Position numbers and translations under genes: made by a program
Source of the DNA: JACDHQ01 sp036401195
GTDB taxonomy: Bacteria; Gemmatimonadota; Gemmatimonadetes; Gemmatimonadales; Gemmatimonadaceae
Direction of reading: 5' to 3'
DNA: 10,377 nucleotides
NCBI GenBank assembly: GCA_036401195.1
Contig: DASWVQ010000020.1
Location: 1 to 10,377 of the forward strand
The notes under the pieces: generated by a model
Databases searched by the model: none
What the model was told of the DNA's origin: nothing
What the model saw: the letters and a program-made list of their open reading frames with translations, nothing else
Shown: in pieces, positions 1 to 6,265 of the stretch
Layout: each line of letters opens with the position of its first letter
How positions within the stretch are numbered: position 1 is the stretch's first letter

Positions 1-468
1 CGCGAAGGAGTTCCCCCCGTAGGTCGCCGCGTTGGCGTTCCAGCGGAGCTGCACCCCGTTCACCACCGGCGTGGTCCCCAGCCCCTGGGGCGCGGGGAGC
101 CGGTCGCCGAGGTCGATGGTGACGGTGTTGCTGCGGCCGAATTCGTAGTCCTCGTCGTCGCGGGCGGCCACGTAGTACTGGAGCTGCGGCTCGCCGTTGT
201 CGTGGAAGCTCGACGAGGTGGTGGTGCCGATGAGGTACCACCCGCCGCTGGTGGCGGGGCGTCCGTAGACGGCGAAGGAGGTGGTGCGGCGCGCGGTGGG
301 CGCGTCCCAGGTGAGGAGGATGCCGGCGGGGCCGGCACCGGTCCCCCCGGAGACGATGGTGTATTCCAGGTTGGTGGGGTCGCTGCCCCCGATGCCGGTG
401 AAGTCGATGTTGCACCCGGCAAGGGCGAGGGGAGCGAGCGCGAGTCCGGCCAGACGAGCCAGGCGCAT
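1..468 (-). CDS. Fibronectin type III-like lipoprotein, N-terminal part (3' end outside window)
   Basis: The ATG is at 468 and the frame stays open for 156 codons to the window edge. The start is supported by GAGG at 479-476, 7 nt upstream. Residues 1-19 form a lipoprotein signal: Arg near the N-terminus, a Leu/Ala-rich core and a lipobox LAGC with Cys19. Residues about 33-120 read as one fibronectin type III-like beta-sandwich, with an ILLTWDAP strand at 50-57, a YYVAARDD strand near 98-105 and an SNTVTIDL strand at 113-120. A second similar domain seems to begin near 126 (LPAPQGL, then VQLRWNANA). The protein is probably exported and lipid-anchored in the envelope. Its ligand and function cannot be told; Fn3 domains are generic adhesion or spacer modules. 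It lies 517 bp from lptD, beyond a large inverted repeat, so it probably has its own promoter. The reading frame is credible because the lipobox and the Fn3 strand pattern occur in the same frame. Confidence 0.85.
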   Translation of the reverse strand, partial: MRLARLAGLALAPLALAGCNIDFTGIGGSDPTNLEYTIVSGGTGAGPAGILLTWDAPTARRTTSFAVYGRPATSGGWYLIGTTTSSSFHDNGEPQLQYYVAARDDEDYEFGRSNTVTIDLGDRLPAPQGLGTTPVVNGVQLRWNANAATYGGNSFA

Positions 469-650
469 GGGAGAGCCTCGGGGCGATGTGTTCGCTGGCC
501 GCAAAGGCATGCGCCGGGCCGCGGCCGAGTCGTCGCGCAACCGATGGCGGGGCAAGGAGTTGTGATTCCGGTCCGCATGCCGGTGTCCACTGGGGCGGAC
601 AGGGACCTGACCATTTCTCGCATCAGGGCTGCGGGTTCGGCGCGCCTGTT
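469..650. other. Non-coding leader region upstream of the lipoprotein gene
   Basis: This 182-bp stretch separates the palindromic element from the lipoprotein start and should hold that gene's promoter and 5' leader on the minus strand. I could not identify a convincing -35/-10 pair. It contains a 10-bp perfect palindrome GGCCGCGGCC at 517-526 and two GCATGC words, none of which I can assign a role. Reading frames on either strand here show no recognisable protein features. Confidence 0.45.
476..479 (-). promoter_or_regulatory. Ribosome binding site of the Fn3 lipoprotein gene
   Basis: GAGG on the minus strand lies 7 nt before the ATG at 468. It supports that start codon directly upstream of the lipoprotein signal sequence. 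Confidence 0.6.
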
Positions 651-693
651 CTGGCCACCGGGACCGATACTGCCGGACACGGAAACGCACAGG

Positions 694-708
694 CGCGGCT
701 GCGCCGCG
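694..708. repeat. Short hairpin in the left arm of the palindrome
   Basis: A perfect 6-bp stem (CGCGGC and GCCGCG) closes a 3-nt loop. It is mirrored exactly at 891-905 in the other arm. No T-tract follows on either strand, so it is not a classical intrinsic terminator. Confidence 0.6.
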
Positions 709-890
709 ACACAGACACGCGCAGATGACTCCGAGGTCGGGGAAGCTTCTCGTGGCCCGGCCGGAAAGAGAACTTTGGTGGTTCCTCGGCAACCGGAGCT
801 CCGAACGCCTGACGGAGCCACCAACAGTCACTCATGGGCCGGCGCCCGGATCCCCCCGGGGCGCACGGGATGATCTGAGAGTGTCTGCGT

Positions 891-905
891 CGCGGCGCAG
901 CCGCG
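891..905. repeat. Short hairpin in the right arm of the palindrome, nearest the lptD stop
   Basis: This is the mirror copy of the 694-708 hairpin, with a 6-bp G/C stem and a 3-nt loop. It lies about 80 nt past the lptD stop codon on the transcribed strand. It could pause polymerase or block 3' exonucleases, but without a U-run any terminator role is only possible, not shown. Confidence 0.5.
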
Positions 906-985
906 TCTGTGCGTTTCCGTGTCCGGCAGTGTCGGCCCCCGTGGCCGGACTTGGTGCGGCGGCCGCCCGACCGTCCGCGGGACCG

Positions 986-3952
986 CTACGGGTTGATGTC
1001 CCGCCGGATGTCGGTGCGGTGGTAGTCGAACTTCAGGTCCGGCTCGGCCTTCAGGGCGATGAAGAAGTTGAAGGCGAAGTTCCCGTTCGGCGCCTGCGTG
1101 AAGGCGAACACCGCCCGCCAGTCGTGCAGGTCGCGCTGCAGCGACACCATGTGGCTGGCGAACTCCTTCCGCTCGAAGTCGTAGTTCGTCTGCCAGCCCG
1201 CCGACCAGTGCGGCGTGAGGTTGAACGACACGTTCGAGCCGAGCGACGTGGTCGGGGGGATGCGGTAGACCGGCCCGCCGATCGTCGCCGAGGTGATCGG
1301 CGTCTCGGTGGAGGGGTTCGTCCGCGCCTCCGCGAGGCAGAAGTCGTACTGCACCGGGTTCACCGCGCGATACGGCTCGCAGACGCGCGCCGGGTCGAAC
1401 TCCACGATCTGCGCGTTCCCCACCGGGGGGCGCTGCCGCGAGGAGCTGAAGGTGAACGACGCGTTCCACCCATTGGTGGGGGGCACCACGAACTGCGACT
1501 CGCGCGAGCGCGAGCCCGCGACCGGCTGCGAGACCGCGCGCCGCGCCTCGGCGTCGTCCTCCGCCGTGGGCTGCCGCACCTCGGCCCCGGAGACGGAGGT
1601 CGCGGGGACGGCCCGGCCGAAGAGGCGGGAGAAGACCGCGAACGGGTTGTGCTGGCTCCCGACCTGGAAGGCGGCCGCCACGCGCGTGCGGTACGGCTTG
1701 AACACCGCGGTGTCGCTGAGCGCGCTCCCCTGGAAGAGCGACCAGTCCATCTGGAGGTCGACCCCCGGGAGCAGGTCGGAGCGGATCGACGTGTTGAAGC
1801 TCTCGGAGGTGAGCCCGCGGATCGCCTTCTTCGTTTCGCGCGCGCGCTCGAAGTCGTAGCTGAGGGAGCTGAAGTTCAGCGACACGAGCCGGATCTTGCG
1901 CCCCGCGTCGGGGTTCGTGTCTCCCGCGGCGCGCAGCTTGGCCTCGAGGTTGGTGTTCAGCCCGAACGTGAGCGCGTTCTGCGCCAGCGACCCGAGGTAT
2001 CCCGCCCGGGTGCGGCCGAGCGCCTCGAGGTAGGCGTCGCTCACCTCGGCCCTGGGCGCATAGCTCCAGCTCACCGTGGGATTGACCGCATGGCGGAAGC
2101 GCGCCACCGGGCCGAAGCCGGGGAGGAGCCCGAAGATCGTGGGCGACACCCCCGCCCCGAAGGTGAAGCGCTTGGACTGGGTGACCCACGTCCCCCCCGA
2201 CCGCTCGCTGCGGATCGCGAAGGGCCCCGGGTCGACGTTCGCCAGCGACAGCGAGGGAGTGAAGTTCCACTTCCCCTGCAGGATCGGCGGGAGGGAGAAG
2301 CTGGGATTCCAGTTCAGCTCCGACCGGAAGGTCTTGGCGTAGAGGCGGGTCTCCTTCCGCGACGTGTCGCGCACGTCGACCACGAGGAAGGACTGCGGGA
2401 AGTCCTGCTCCTGGTCGGAGAACTGGAAGGCGTTGCGCAGGTTCCAGCCGAAGATCTGGAGCGGGGTGTCGAAGCTGGCCGTGAGGCGGCGCGAGCTGCG
2501 GTCCAGGCGGACCGAGTCGAGCCCCGCGTCGCCGGTGCGGTACATCCACGACGAGGTCCCCGGCTGGTCGATCTTCAGCGACTGGTCAGCGTTCAGGCTG
2601 AAGTTCGGCGTCCACACCAGCCAGGGGGCGAGGGTGATCTGCCCGGCGGTGAGGGTGAGCGTGGGGAACTGCTGGTCCACCTGCGAGCGCCCCGGGTACT
2701 GCACGCGCGATCCGCCGAGCTGGAGGGAGAAGGGGCCGAGCTTGTCGGCGTAGTTCACCTGGGAGCGGATCGTCCCCACCACCTGGTAGGGATTGAAGCT
2801 CGTCTGGCGCTGGATGAAGGTCTCCTTCACCCAGTTCACGTTCGAGGTGAAGGAGCGGTTCCTGGAGAGCTCCTGCCGGTGCGACCAGCTGATGGCGAGG
2901 TTGGTGCGCCCGTCGTTCTGGGTGGTGTAGATGCTGGCCAGGCTCCCCTGGAGGAAGCGGTCGAGCACGCGATACCGCCACTCCGCGTTGTACTTCATCC
3001 ACCCCGGGTCCGCCGTGGTCGCGCCGGAGGCCCCGCTGCGCCAGTCGAAGGAGGCCTCGAGGTCCATGTAGTCGTTCAGCGCCCAGAAGTAGCCGATGTT
3101 CTCCACCTTACGGCGGTAGCTGGGCGCGTTGCGCACGATGTCGGTGAACCCGACGATCGGGGGGAGGAAGCCGCTGTGCCGTCCCGAGCGCATGTCCTGG
3201 AAGACGAAGGGGAGCCAGAGGACGGGGACGTCCTTGATGTAGAGCACCGCGGGGCGCGCCACCATCGTGTTCCCGGTCTTCTTGATCTCCTTGAAGGCGA
3301 AGCGGTAGTCGGGGCCGTTGAGGGTGTCGGTGCAGCTGGTGAGCGAGCCCTCGACGCCGATGAACTGCCGCTGCGCGCCGCTGGTGGAATCGGGGAACCG
3401 TACCTTGGCCAGGCGCGCCGACACGACCCAGTCCTCGCCCGAGTTCACGATGGTGCGGGCGCCGCTGATCGAGGCGGAGCGCTCGCGGAGGTTGTACGCG
3501 GCGCGCCCCACGGCGACGAGGTCGGGCTGCCCCTCGGCCTGCCGCAGCACGATGCGCGACCCGGCGGCGTTGGCGATCCCGGACTGCTCCGAGTAGGCGA
3601 TCGTGGAGTCGGCGATCACCGTCATGGTGTCGCTCTTCACCGCGGCGACGCCGGAATCGGGGGCCGAGATCATCAGCCCGCGGGTGGTCGCGTCGAAGGT
3701 GACGGTGTCGCCCTGGTAGCGCGTGACGCTGTAGCCGGCCTTCTCGAGGAGCTGGCGGGCGACGGAATCCGGCTCCGCCCACTTCACCAGCAGCGCCTTC
3801 GTCGTGTCGCGGGTGGTGTCGGTCCCCGCGCGCGGGGCGCCCTCCGCCGCGGCCGGGCGGGTGCCCCCGCCGCCGGGGAGGCGGACCTGCGCGGCGGCGG
3901 GGAGCGCGGCCGCGGCGAGGAGGAGCGCCGCCCGGAGGAGCGCGCGCCTCAT
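986..3952 (-). CDS. lptD: LPS-assembly protein LptD (outer-membrane LPS insertion barrel)
   Basis: A protein of 988 residues that would insert lipopolysaccharide into the outer leaflet of the outer membrane together with LptE. Residues 1-21 are a signal peptide (Arg-rich start, Leu/Ala core, cleavage likely after PAAA before Gln22). Residues about 50-200 form an OstA/LptA-like periplasmic beta-jellyroll. Residues 232-265 carry the family's conserved segment (LYIKDVPVLWLPF, then SGFLPP), which leads into a long beta-barrel of alternating polar and aromatic strands ending near FDYHRTDIRRDINP. It is longer than the E. coli protein (784 aa). Only three cysteines are present, at 207, 858 and 872, against four in E. 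coli. The ATG overlaps the tatC stop as ATGA, with GAGG 7 nt upstream, so translation is probably coupled. The frame remains open further upstream inside tatC, but the signal peptide fixes the start. No lptE is seen in the window. Confidence 0.93.
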   Translation of the reverse strand: MRRALLRAALLLAAAALPAAAQVRLPGGGGTRPAAAEGAPRAGTDTTRDTTKALLVKWAEPDSVARQLLEKAGYSVTRYQGDTVTFDATTRGLMISAPDSGVAAVKSDTMTVIADSTIAYSEQSGIANAAGSRIVLRQAEGQPDLVAVGRAAYNLRERSASISGARTIVNSGEDWVVSARLAKVRFPDSTSGAQRQFIGVEGSLTSCTDTLNGPDYRFAFKEIKKTGNTMVARPAVLYIKDVPVLWLPFVFQDMRSGRHSGFLPPIVGFTDIVRNAPSYRRKVENIGYFWALNDYMDLEASFDWRSGASGATTADPGWMKYNAEWRYRVLDRFLQGSLASIYTTQNDGRTNLAISWSHRQELSRNRSFTSNVNWVKETFIQRQTSFNPYQVVGTIRSQVNYADKLGPFSLQLGGSRVQYPGRSQVDQQFPTLTLTAGQITLAPWLVWTPNFSLNADQSLKIDQPGTSSWMYRTGDAGLDSVRLDRSSRRLTASFDTPLQIFGWNLRNAFQFSDQEQDFPQSFLVVDVRDTSRKETRLYAKTFRSELNWNPSFSLPPILQGKWNFTPSLSLANVDPGPFAIRSERSGGTWVTQSKRFTFGAGVSPTIFGLLPGFGPVARFRHAVNPTVSWSYAPRAEVSDAYLEALGRTRAGYLGSLAQNALTFGLNTNLEAKLRAAGDTNPDAGRKIRLVSLNFSSLSYDFERARETKKAIRGLTSESFNTSIRSDLLPGVDLQMDWSLFQGSALSDTAVFKPYRTRVAAAFQVGSQHNPFAVFSRLFGRAVPATSVSGAEVRQPTAEDDAEARRAVSQPVAGSRSRESQFVVPPTNGWNASFTFSSSRQRPPVGNAQIVEFDPARVCEPYRAVNPVQYDFCLAEARTNPSTETPITSATIGGPVYRIPPTTSLGSNVSFNLTPHWSAGWQTNYDFERKEFASHMVSLQRDLHDWRAVFAFTQAPNGNFAFNFFIALKAEPDLKFDYHRTDIRRDINP

Positions 3953-4746
3953 GTCGTGGCCTCGTAGTTCCCGGAGGACGTCGCCCCGGCCATGGCCTCG
4001 GCCGCCTTGCGGTCGCGGCGGCGGACCACCACGCGCGAGAGCACGATGCCCACCTCGTAGAGGAAGTAGAGCGGGATCATGAGCAGGACCGTCGTGCCGA
4101 GGAAGTCGCCGGGGGTGACGATCGCCGCGACGAGGAAGCAGAGCACGAAGGCATGCTTGCGGAAGCGCGACAGCATCTCGGGGCGCACCAGCCCGAGCAC
4201 CGTGAGCGCGAGGATCGCGATGGGGAGCTCGAAGACGGCCCCGAAGGTGAGCGCCATCGTGGTGGCGAAGCCGAAGTACTCCGACGCCATGATCCGCGGC
4301 GTGAGCGACTCGGACTCGAAGTTCAGCAGGAAGCGCAGCGAGAAGGGGAGGACGATGAACCAGGCCATCGCCACGCCGGCGACGAACAGGAGCACCGCGC
4401 CGAGGATCACGGGGATCGCGACGCGCTTCTCGTGCTGGTGGAGCGCCGGGGCGAGGAAGGCCCACACCTGGTACAGGACCACCGGGGCGGCGATCACGAT
4501 GCCGATGATGAACGAGATCGACAGCATGATCGAGAAGGAGTCGCCCGGGTGCATGTACCCCAGCTTCTCCCCGCGCAGGTACGGCGCGATCGGCTGCTGG
4601 AGCAGGCCGATCAGGTCGTAGTGGATCGTGGCGGCGATCCCCAGCCCCACCCCCACCGCGAGGGCGCCGAGCGCCCAGATGATGCGCCACCGCAGCTCCT
4701 CGAGGTGATCGAGGAAGGGCATCTCGGCTTCGGTGCGCGGCGACAT
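3949..4746 (-). CDS. tatC: Sec-independent protein translocase subunit TatC
   Basis: A 265-residue polytopic inner-membrane protein and the twin-arginine signal receptor of the Tat pathway, which exports folded proteins. The N-terminal cytoplasmic motif FLDHLEELR (residues 11-19) is diagnostic. Further family marks are P-V-V-L-Y-Q-V-W-F-type residues at 88-98, a membrane Glu at 173 in VFELPIAI and VTPGDF at 210-215. Six hydrophobic segments fit TatC: about 22-42, 72-96, 109-134, 158-182, 199-216 and 217-238. The Arg/Lys-rich tail (241-248) is cytoplasmic. The start is uncertain: ATG 4746 has no clear Shine-Dalgarno, and ATG 4722 (MPFLDHLEELR) is equally plausible. It follows cpoB after 30 bp and overlaps lptD by 4 bp. 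No tatA or tatB is present here, so the partner subunits must be encoded elsewhere. Confidence 0.95.
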   Translation of the reverse strand: MSPRTEAEMPFLDHLEELRWRIIWALGALAVGVGLGIAATIHYDLIGLLQQPIAPYLRGEKLGYMHPGDSFSIMLSISFIIGIVIAAPVVLYQVWAFLAPALHQHEKRVAIPVILGAVLLFVAGVAMAWFIVLPFSLRFLLNFESESLTPRIMASEYFGFATTMALTFGAVFELPIAILALTVLGLVRPEMLSRFRKHAFVLCFLVAAIVTPGDFLGTTVLLMIPLYFLYEVGIVLSRVVVRRRDRKAAEAMAGATSSGNYEATT

Positions 4747-4776
4747 CGGCGGGGGTGAGGGAGACGGCGCTGGGAC

Positions 4777-5613
4777 TCAGCGCATCGTCCGGAGCTGGTC
4801 GGTGGCGAGGGCCGCCTCGTCGGAGCGCGGATAATCCTTCACGATCCGCTCGAGCAGCGCCTTCGCCCGGGCATGGTCGCCGGCGGCACGGCGCGAGAGC
4901 GCGAGCTTGTAGAGCGCGGTCGAGGCCCGGTCGGCGCGCGGGTAGCGCGTGGCCACCAGCTCGTACACCGAGTCCGCGGCGGCGCGCTTCCCTTCCCGGG
5001 CGTACGCCTCCGCCACGAAGAACTGCGCCGTGGGGACGACGTCGGCCGTGGGATAGCGCACGATGAGCGTGTCGAAGGCCTCGCGCGCGGCGCGCGGGCT
5101 GCCGCGGTCGAGCTGGTCCTTCGCCACCTGGAAGAGGCGGTTCGGCCCGGGCAGCGAGGGCTCGGCCGGCGCCGCGGGCGGGGTGGTGGTGCCGCGCCCG
5201 GGCGCGGCCTGTCCGCTGTCCGCGGGGAGCGGCGGGGCCGCCTCGGGGGCCGGCATGCTGCTCCGGTCCTCGAGGGTGGCGCGCAGCTCCTGGAGGCGGC
5301 GCTGGCTCTGCCCCGTGAGCTCCTGGATGGTGATGAGCTGGCGCCCCATGTCGTACAGGGCGCCGTTCACGTCGGCCTGGAAGCGGCCCACCCGGCCGGC
5401 GAGCGCGGTGAGCGAGTCGCGCGTGCGCGCCGCCAGCCGGTACACCGAGTCGGACTGGGCGCGCCGCGCCGTGTCCGACGCCGCCACGGATGCGCGGAGC
5501 GCGCGCAGCTCGTCCTGCAGCAGCCGCACGTCACCCTTGCTGGCGAGGCACCCCGAGAGGGGTGCCACGAGCACGAGCGCCGCCAGCGCGCGCCCCCGCA
5601 TCCCCCGGCTCAC
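4777..5613 (-). CDS. cpoB: Tol-Pal system protein CpoB/YbgF-like, lipoprotein with TPR domain
   Basis: A 278-residue periplasmic protein at the cpoB (ybgF) position after pal. In E. coli, CpoB links Tol-Pal to peptidoglycan synthesis at division. Residues 1-22 form a lipoprotein signal with lipobox LSGC (Cys22), so here it should be membrane-anchored, whereas E. coli CpoB is soluble. Residues about 28-115 are coiled-coil-like and rich in Arg, Gln, Asp and Leu. Residues about 116-155 form a Pro/Ala/Gly linker. The C-terminal 120 residues hold three TPR-like repeats with the pattern A...F..L...YP, ending in IVKDYPRSDEAALATDQL. I chose GTG 5613, which overlaps the pal stop as GTGA and has GAGG 8 nt upstream. 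ATG 5601 (MRGRALAAL) is the alternative and differs by four residues. The frame is open further upstream inside pal, but that extension lacks a signal sequence at its start. Confidence 0.88.
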   Translation of the reverse strand: MSRGMRGRALAALVLVAPLSGCLASKGDVRLLQDELRALRASVAASDTARRAQSDSVYRLAARTRDSLTALAGRVGRFQADVNGALYDMGRQLITIQELTGQSQRRLQELRATLEDRSSMPAPEAAPPLPADSGQAAPGRGTTTPPAAPAEPSLPGPNRLFQVAKDQLDRGSPRAAREAFDTLIVRYPTADVVPTAQFFVAEAYAREGKRAAADSVYELVATRYPRADRASTALYKLALSRRAAGDHARAKALLERIVKDYPRSDEAALATDQLRTMR

Positions 5614-6224
5614 GGCCGCGGCCTCACCAGGGTCGCGCCGCCCGCCGTCACCTCGAACTCGGCGCGGCGGTTCTGCGCGTAGCAGGACTCGTCGGACTGC
5701 GTGCACACGGGGCGCTCCTCGCCGTAGCTCACCAGCTCGAAGCGGCCGGCGTCGACGCCGCGCTCCGCGAACCAGCGCTGCACCGAGGCGGCGCGCTTCT
5801 GGCCGAGGGCGAGGTTGTACTCCTCGGACCCGCGCTCGTCGGCGTGGCCGGCGATCCGCAGGCGCAGGCCAGGGTTCGCGTTCAGGATCGGCAGCTTGGC
5901 CTCGAGCGTGGCGCGGGCGTCGTCGCGCAGGTCGTCCTGGTCGTAGTCGAAGCGGATCGACGCGGTGAGCGCGGTGCGCATCGACGCGAGCTCGCGCTCC
6001 GCGGCCTCGGTCGCGAGGCGGATGCTGTCCTGGCGGGCCCGCTCACGCGCGGCGGCGGCCTCGTTGGCCATGCGGATGCTGTCCTGCCGCGCGCGCTCGC
6101 GCGCGATCGAATCGGCATTCGTCACGGGCACCGGTTCCGGCGTCGGCTTCCGGCGGCAGGCGTCCAGGGTGGTGATCGCGCCCAGGGCGAGGGCGAGGGG
6201 AGCGAGGCGAGCGAGACGGATCAT
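5610..6224 (-). CDS. pal: Peptidoglycan-associated lipoprotein Pal (OmpA-like domain)
   Basis: A 204-residue outer-membrane lipoprotein that binds peptidoglycan and TolB. The signal peptide ends in LDAC (Cys23); Asp at the -2 position is unusual for a lipobox. Residues 42-77 are two copies of an 18-residue charged repeat starting RERARQDSIR, probably helical, which lengthen the linker between the lipid anchor and the domain. The OmpA-like domain spans about 88-193. Its binding signature is GHADERGSEEYNLALGQKRA (126-145) and NRRAEFEV (185-192). Cys174 and Cys181 lie in the loop just before NRRAEF and could form a disulfide. ATG 6224 has GGAG 6 nt upstream, which supports this start over longer in-frame options. 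It follows tolB after 41 bp and overlaps the GTG of cpoB by 4 bp. Confidence 0.95.
   Translation of the reverse strand: MIRLARLAPLALALGAITTLDACRRKPTPEPVPVTNADSIARERARQDSIRMANEAAAARERARQDSIRLATEAAERELASMRTALTASIRFDYDQDDLRDDARATLEAKLPILNANPGLRLRIAGHADERGSEEYNLALGQKRAASVQRWFAERGVDAGRFELVSYGEERPVCTQSDESCYAQNRRAEFEVTAGGATLVRPRP
6018..6125. repeat. Two-copy tandem repeat inside pal, period 54 bp
   Basis: The word GCGGATGCTGTCCTG occurs at 6018 and again at 6072, with similar surrounding sequence, giving a 54-bp period. It encodes the doubled 18-residue charged repeat (residues 42-59 and 60-77) in the Pal linker. The in-frame period suggests that the linker grew by duplication. The outer limits given are approximate. 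Confidence 0.7.
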
Positions 6225-6230
6225 CAGTGA

Positions 6231-6234
6231 CTCC
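6231..6234 (-). promoter_or_regulatory. Ribosome binding site of pal
   Basis: GGAG on the minus strand lies 6 nt before ATG 6224, inside the 41-bp tolB-pal gap. It decides the pal start against longer in-frame candidates that run back into tolB. Confidence 0.6.
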
Positions 6235-6265
6235 GTTGAAAGGTGACCTGCCGACATCGACGCGC

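Larger units (their letters stand above)
651..948. repeat. Large diverged palindrome (inverted repeat pair), possible MITE-like or REP/BIME-like element
   Basis: Two arms, 651-733 and 866-948, are reverse complements of each other without gaps. By hand count 72 of 83 positions pair, with the middle of the arms nearly perfect. Each arm carries its own hairpin, with stem CGCGGC, loop TGC (or GCA on the other arm) and stem GCCGCG. The 132-bp core keeps matching patches in the same register: CCGGCC at 757-762 against 837-842, and TTGGTGG at 775-781 against CCACCAA at 818-824. A CGGAGCTCCG palindrome at 794-803 sits close to the centre. The whole element is best read as two inverted copies of a unit of about 149 bp. 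I see no target-site duplication and no transposase. It lies 37 bp past the lptD stop, so its transcript could fold into a long hairpin that ends or protects the operon mRNA. This function is inferred. Confidence 0.75.

Noticed and set aside
623..835. A small minus-strand open frame of 70 codons inside the palindrome
   Set aside because: It covers the inverted repeat, has no convincing ribosome binding site and is Arg/Pro/Ser-rich. The repeat structure explains the sequence better than a peptide.
651..948. An insertion sequence
   Set aside because: No transposase frame and no obvious target-site duplication at the outer edges. The core itself is partly palindromic, which does not fit a simple IS.
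891..985. Intrinsic terminator for the operon just after lptD
   Set aside because: There is a G/C hairpin (891-905) but no T-run after it on the minus strand. I record it as a hairpin only.
828..2549. A second minus-strand open frame of 573 codons within lptD and the palindrome
   Set aside because: It is out of frame with lptD, Pro/Arg/Gly-rich and without motifs. The lptD frame has the family segment, barrel strands and signal peptide.
725..3967. A plus-strand open frame of 1080 codons, opposite lptD
   Set aside because: It is antisense to a clear lptD. The translation is mostly Arg, Gly, Glu, Val and Ala with no domain pattern, as expected from the complement of GC-rich coding DNA.
3953..4690. 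Upstream extension of the lptD frame inside tatC, which would give a 1234-residue protein
   Set aside because: The extension is Arg/Pro/Ala-rich nonsense out of frame with a convincing tatC. A signal peptide and a Shine-Dalgarno mark the start at 3952.
4153..4758. Plus-strand open frame of 201 codons opposite tatC
   Set aside because: Rich in Arg, Glu, His and Asp with no fold signature, and antisense to the hydrophobic segments of tatC, which explain its charge.
6225..6265. A separate promoter in front of pal
   Set aside because: The gap is only 41 bp and I see a Shine-Dalgarno but no -35/-10 pair.
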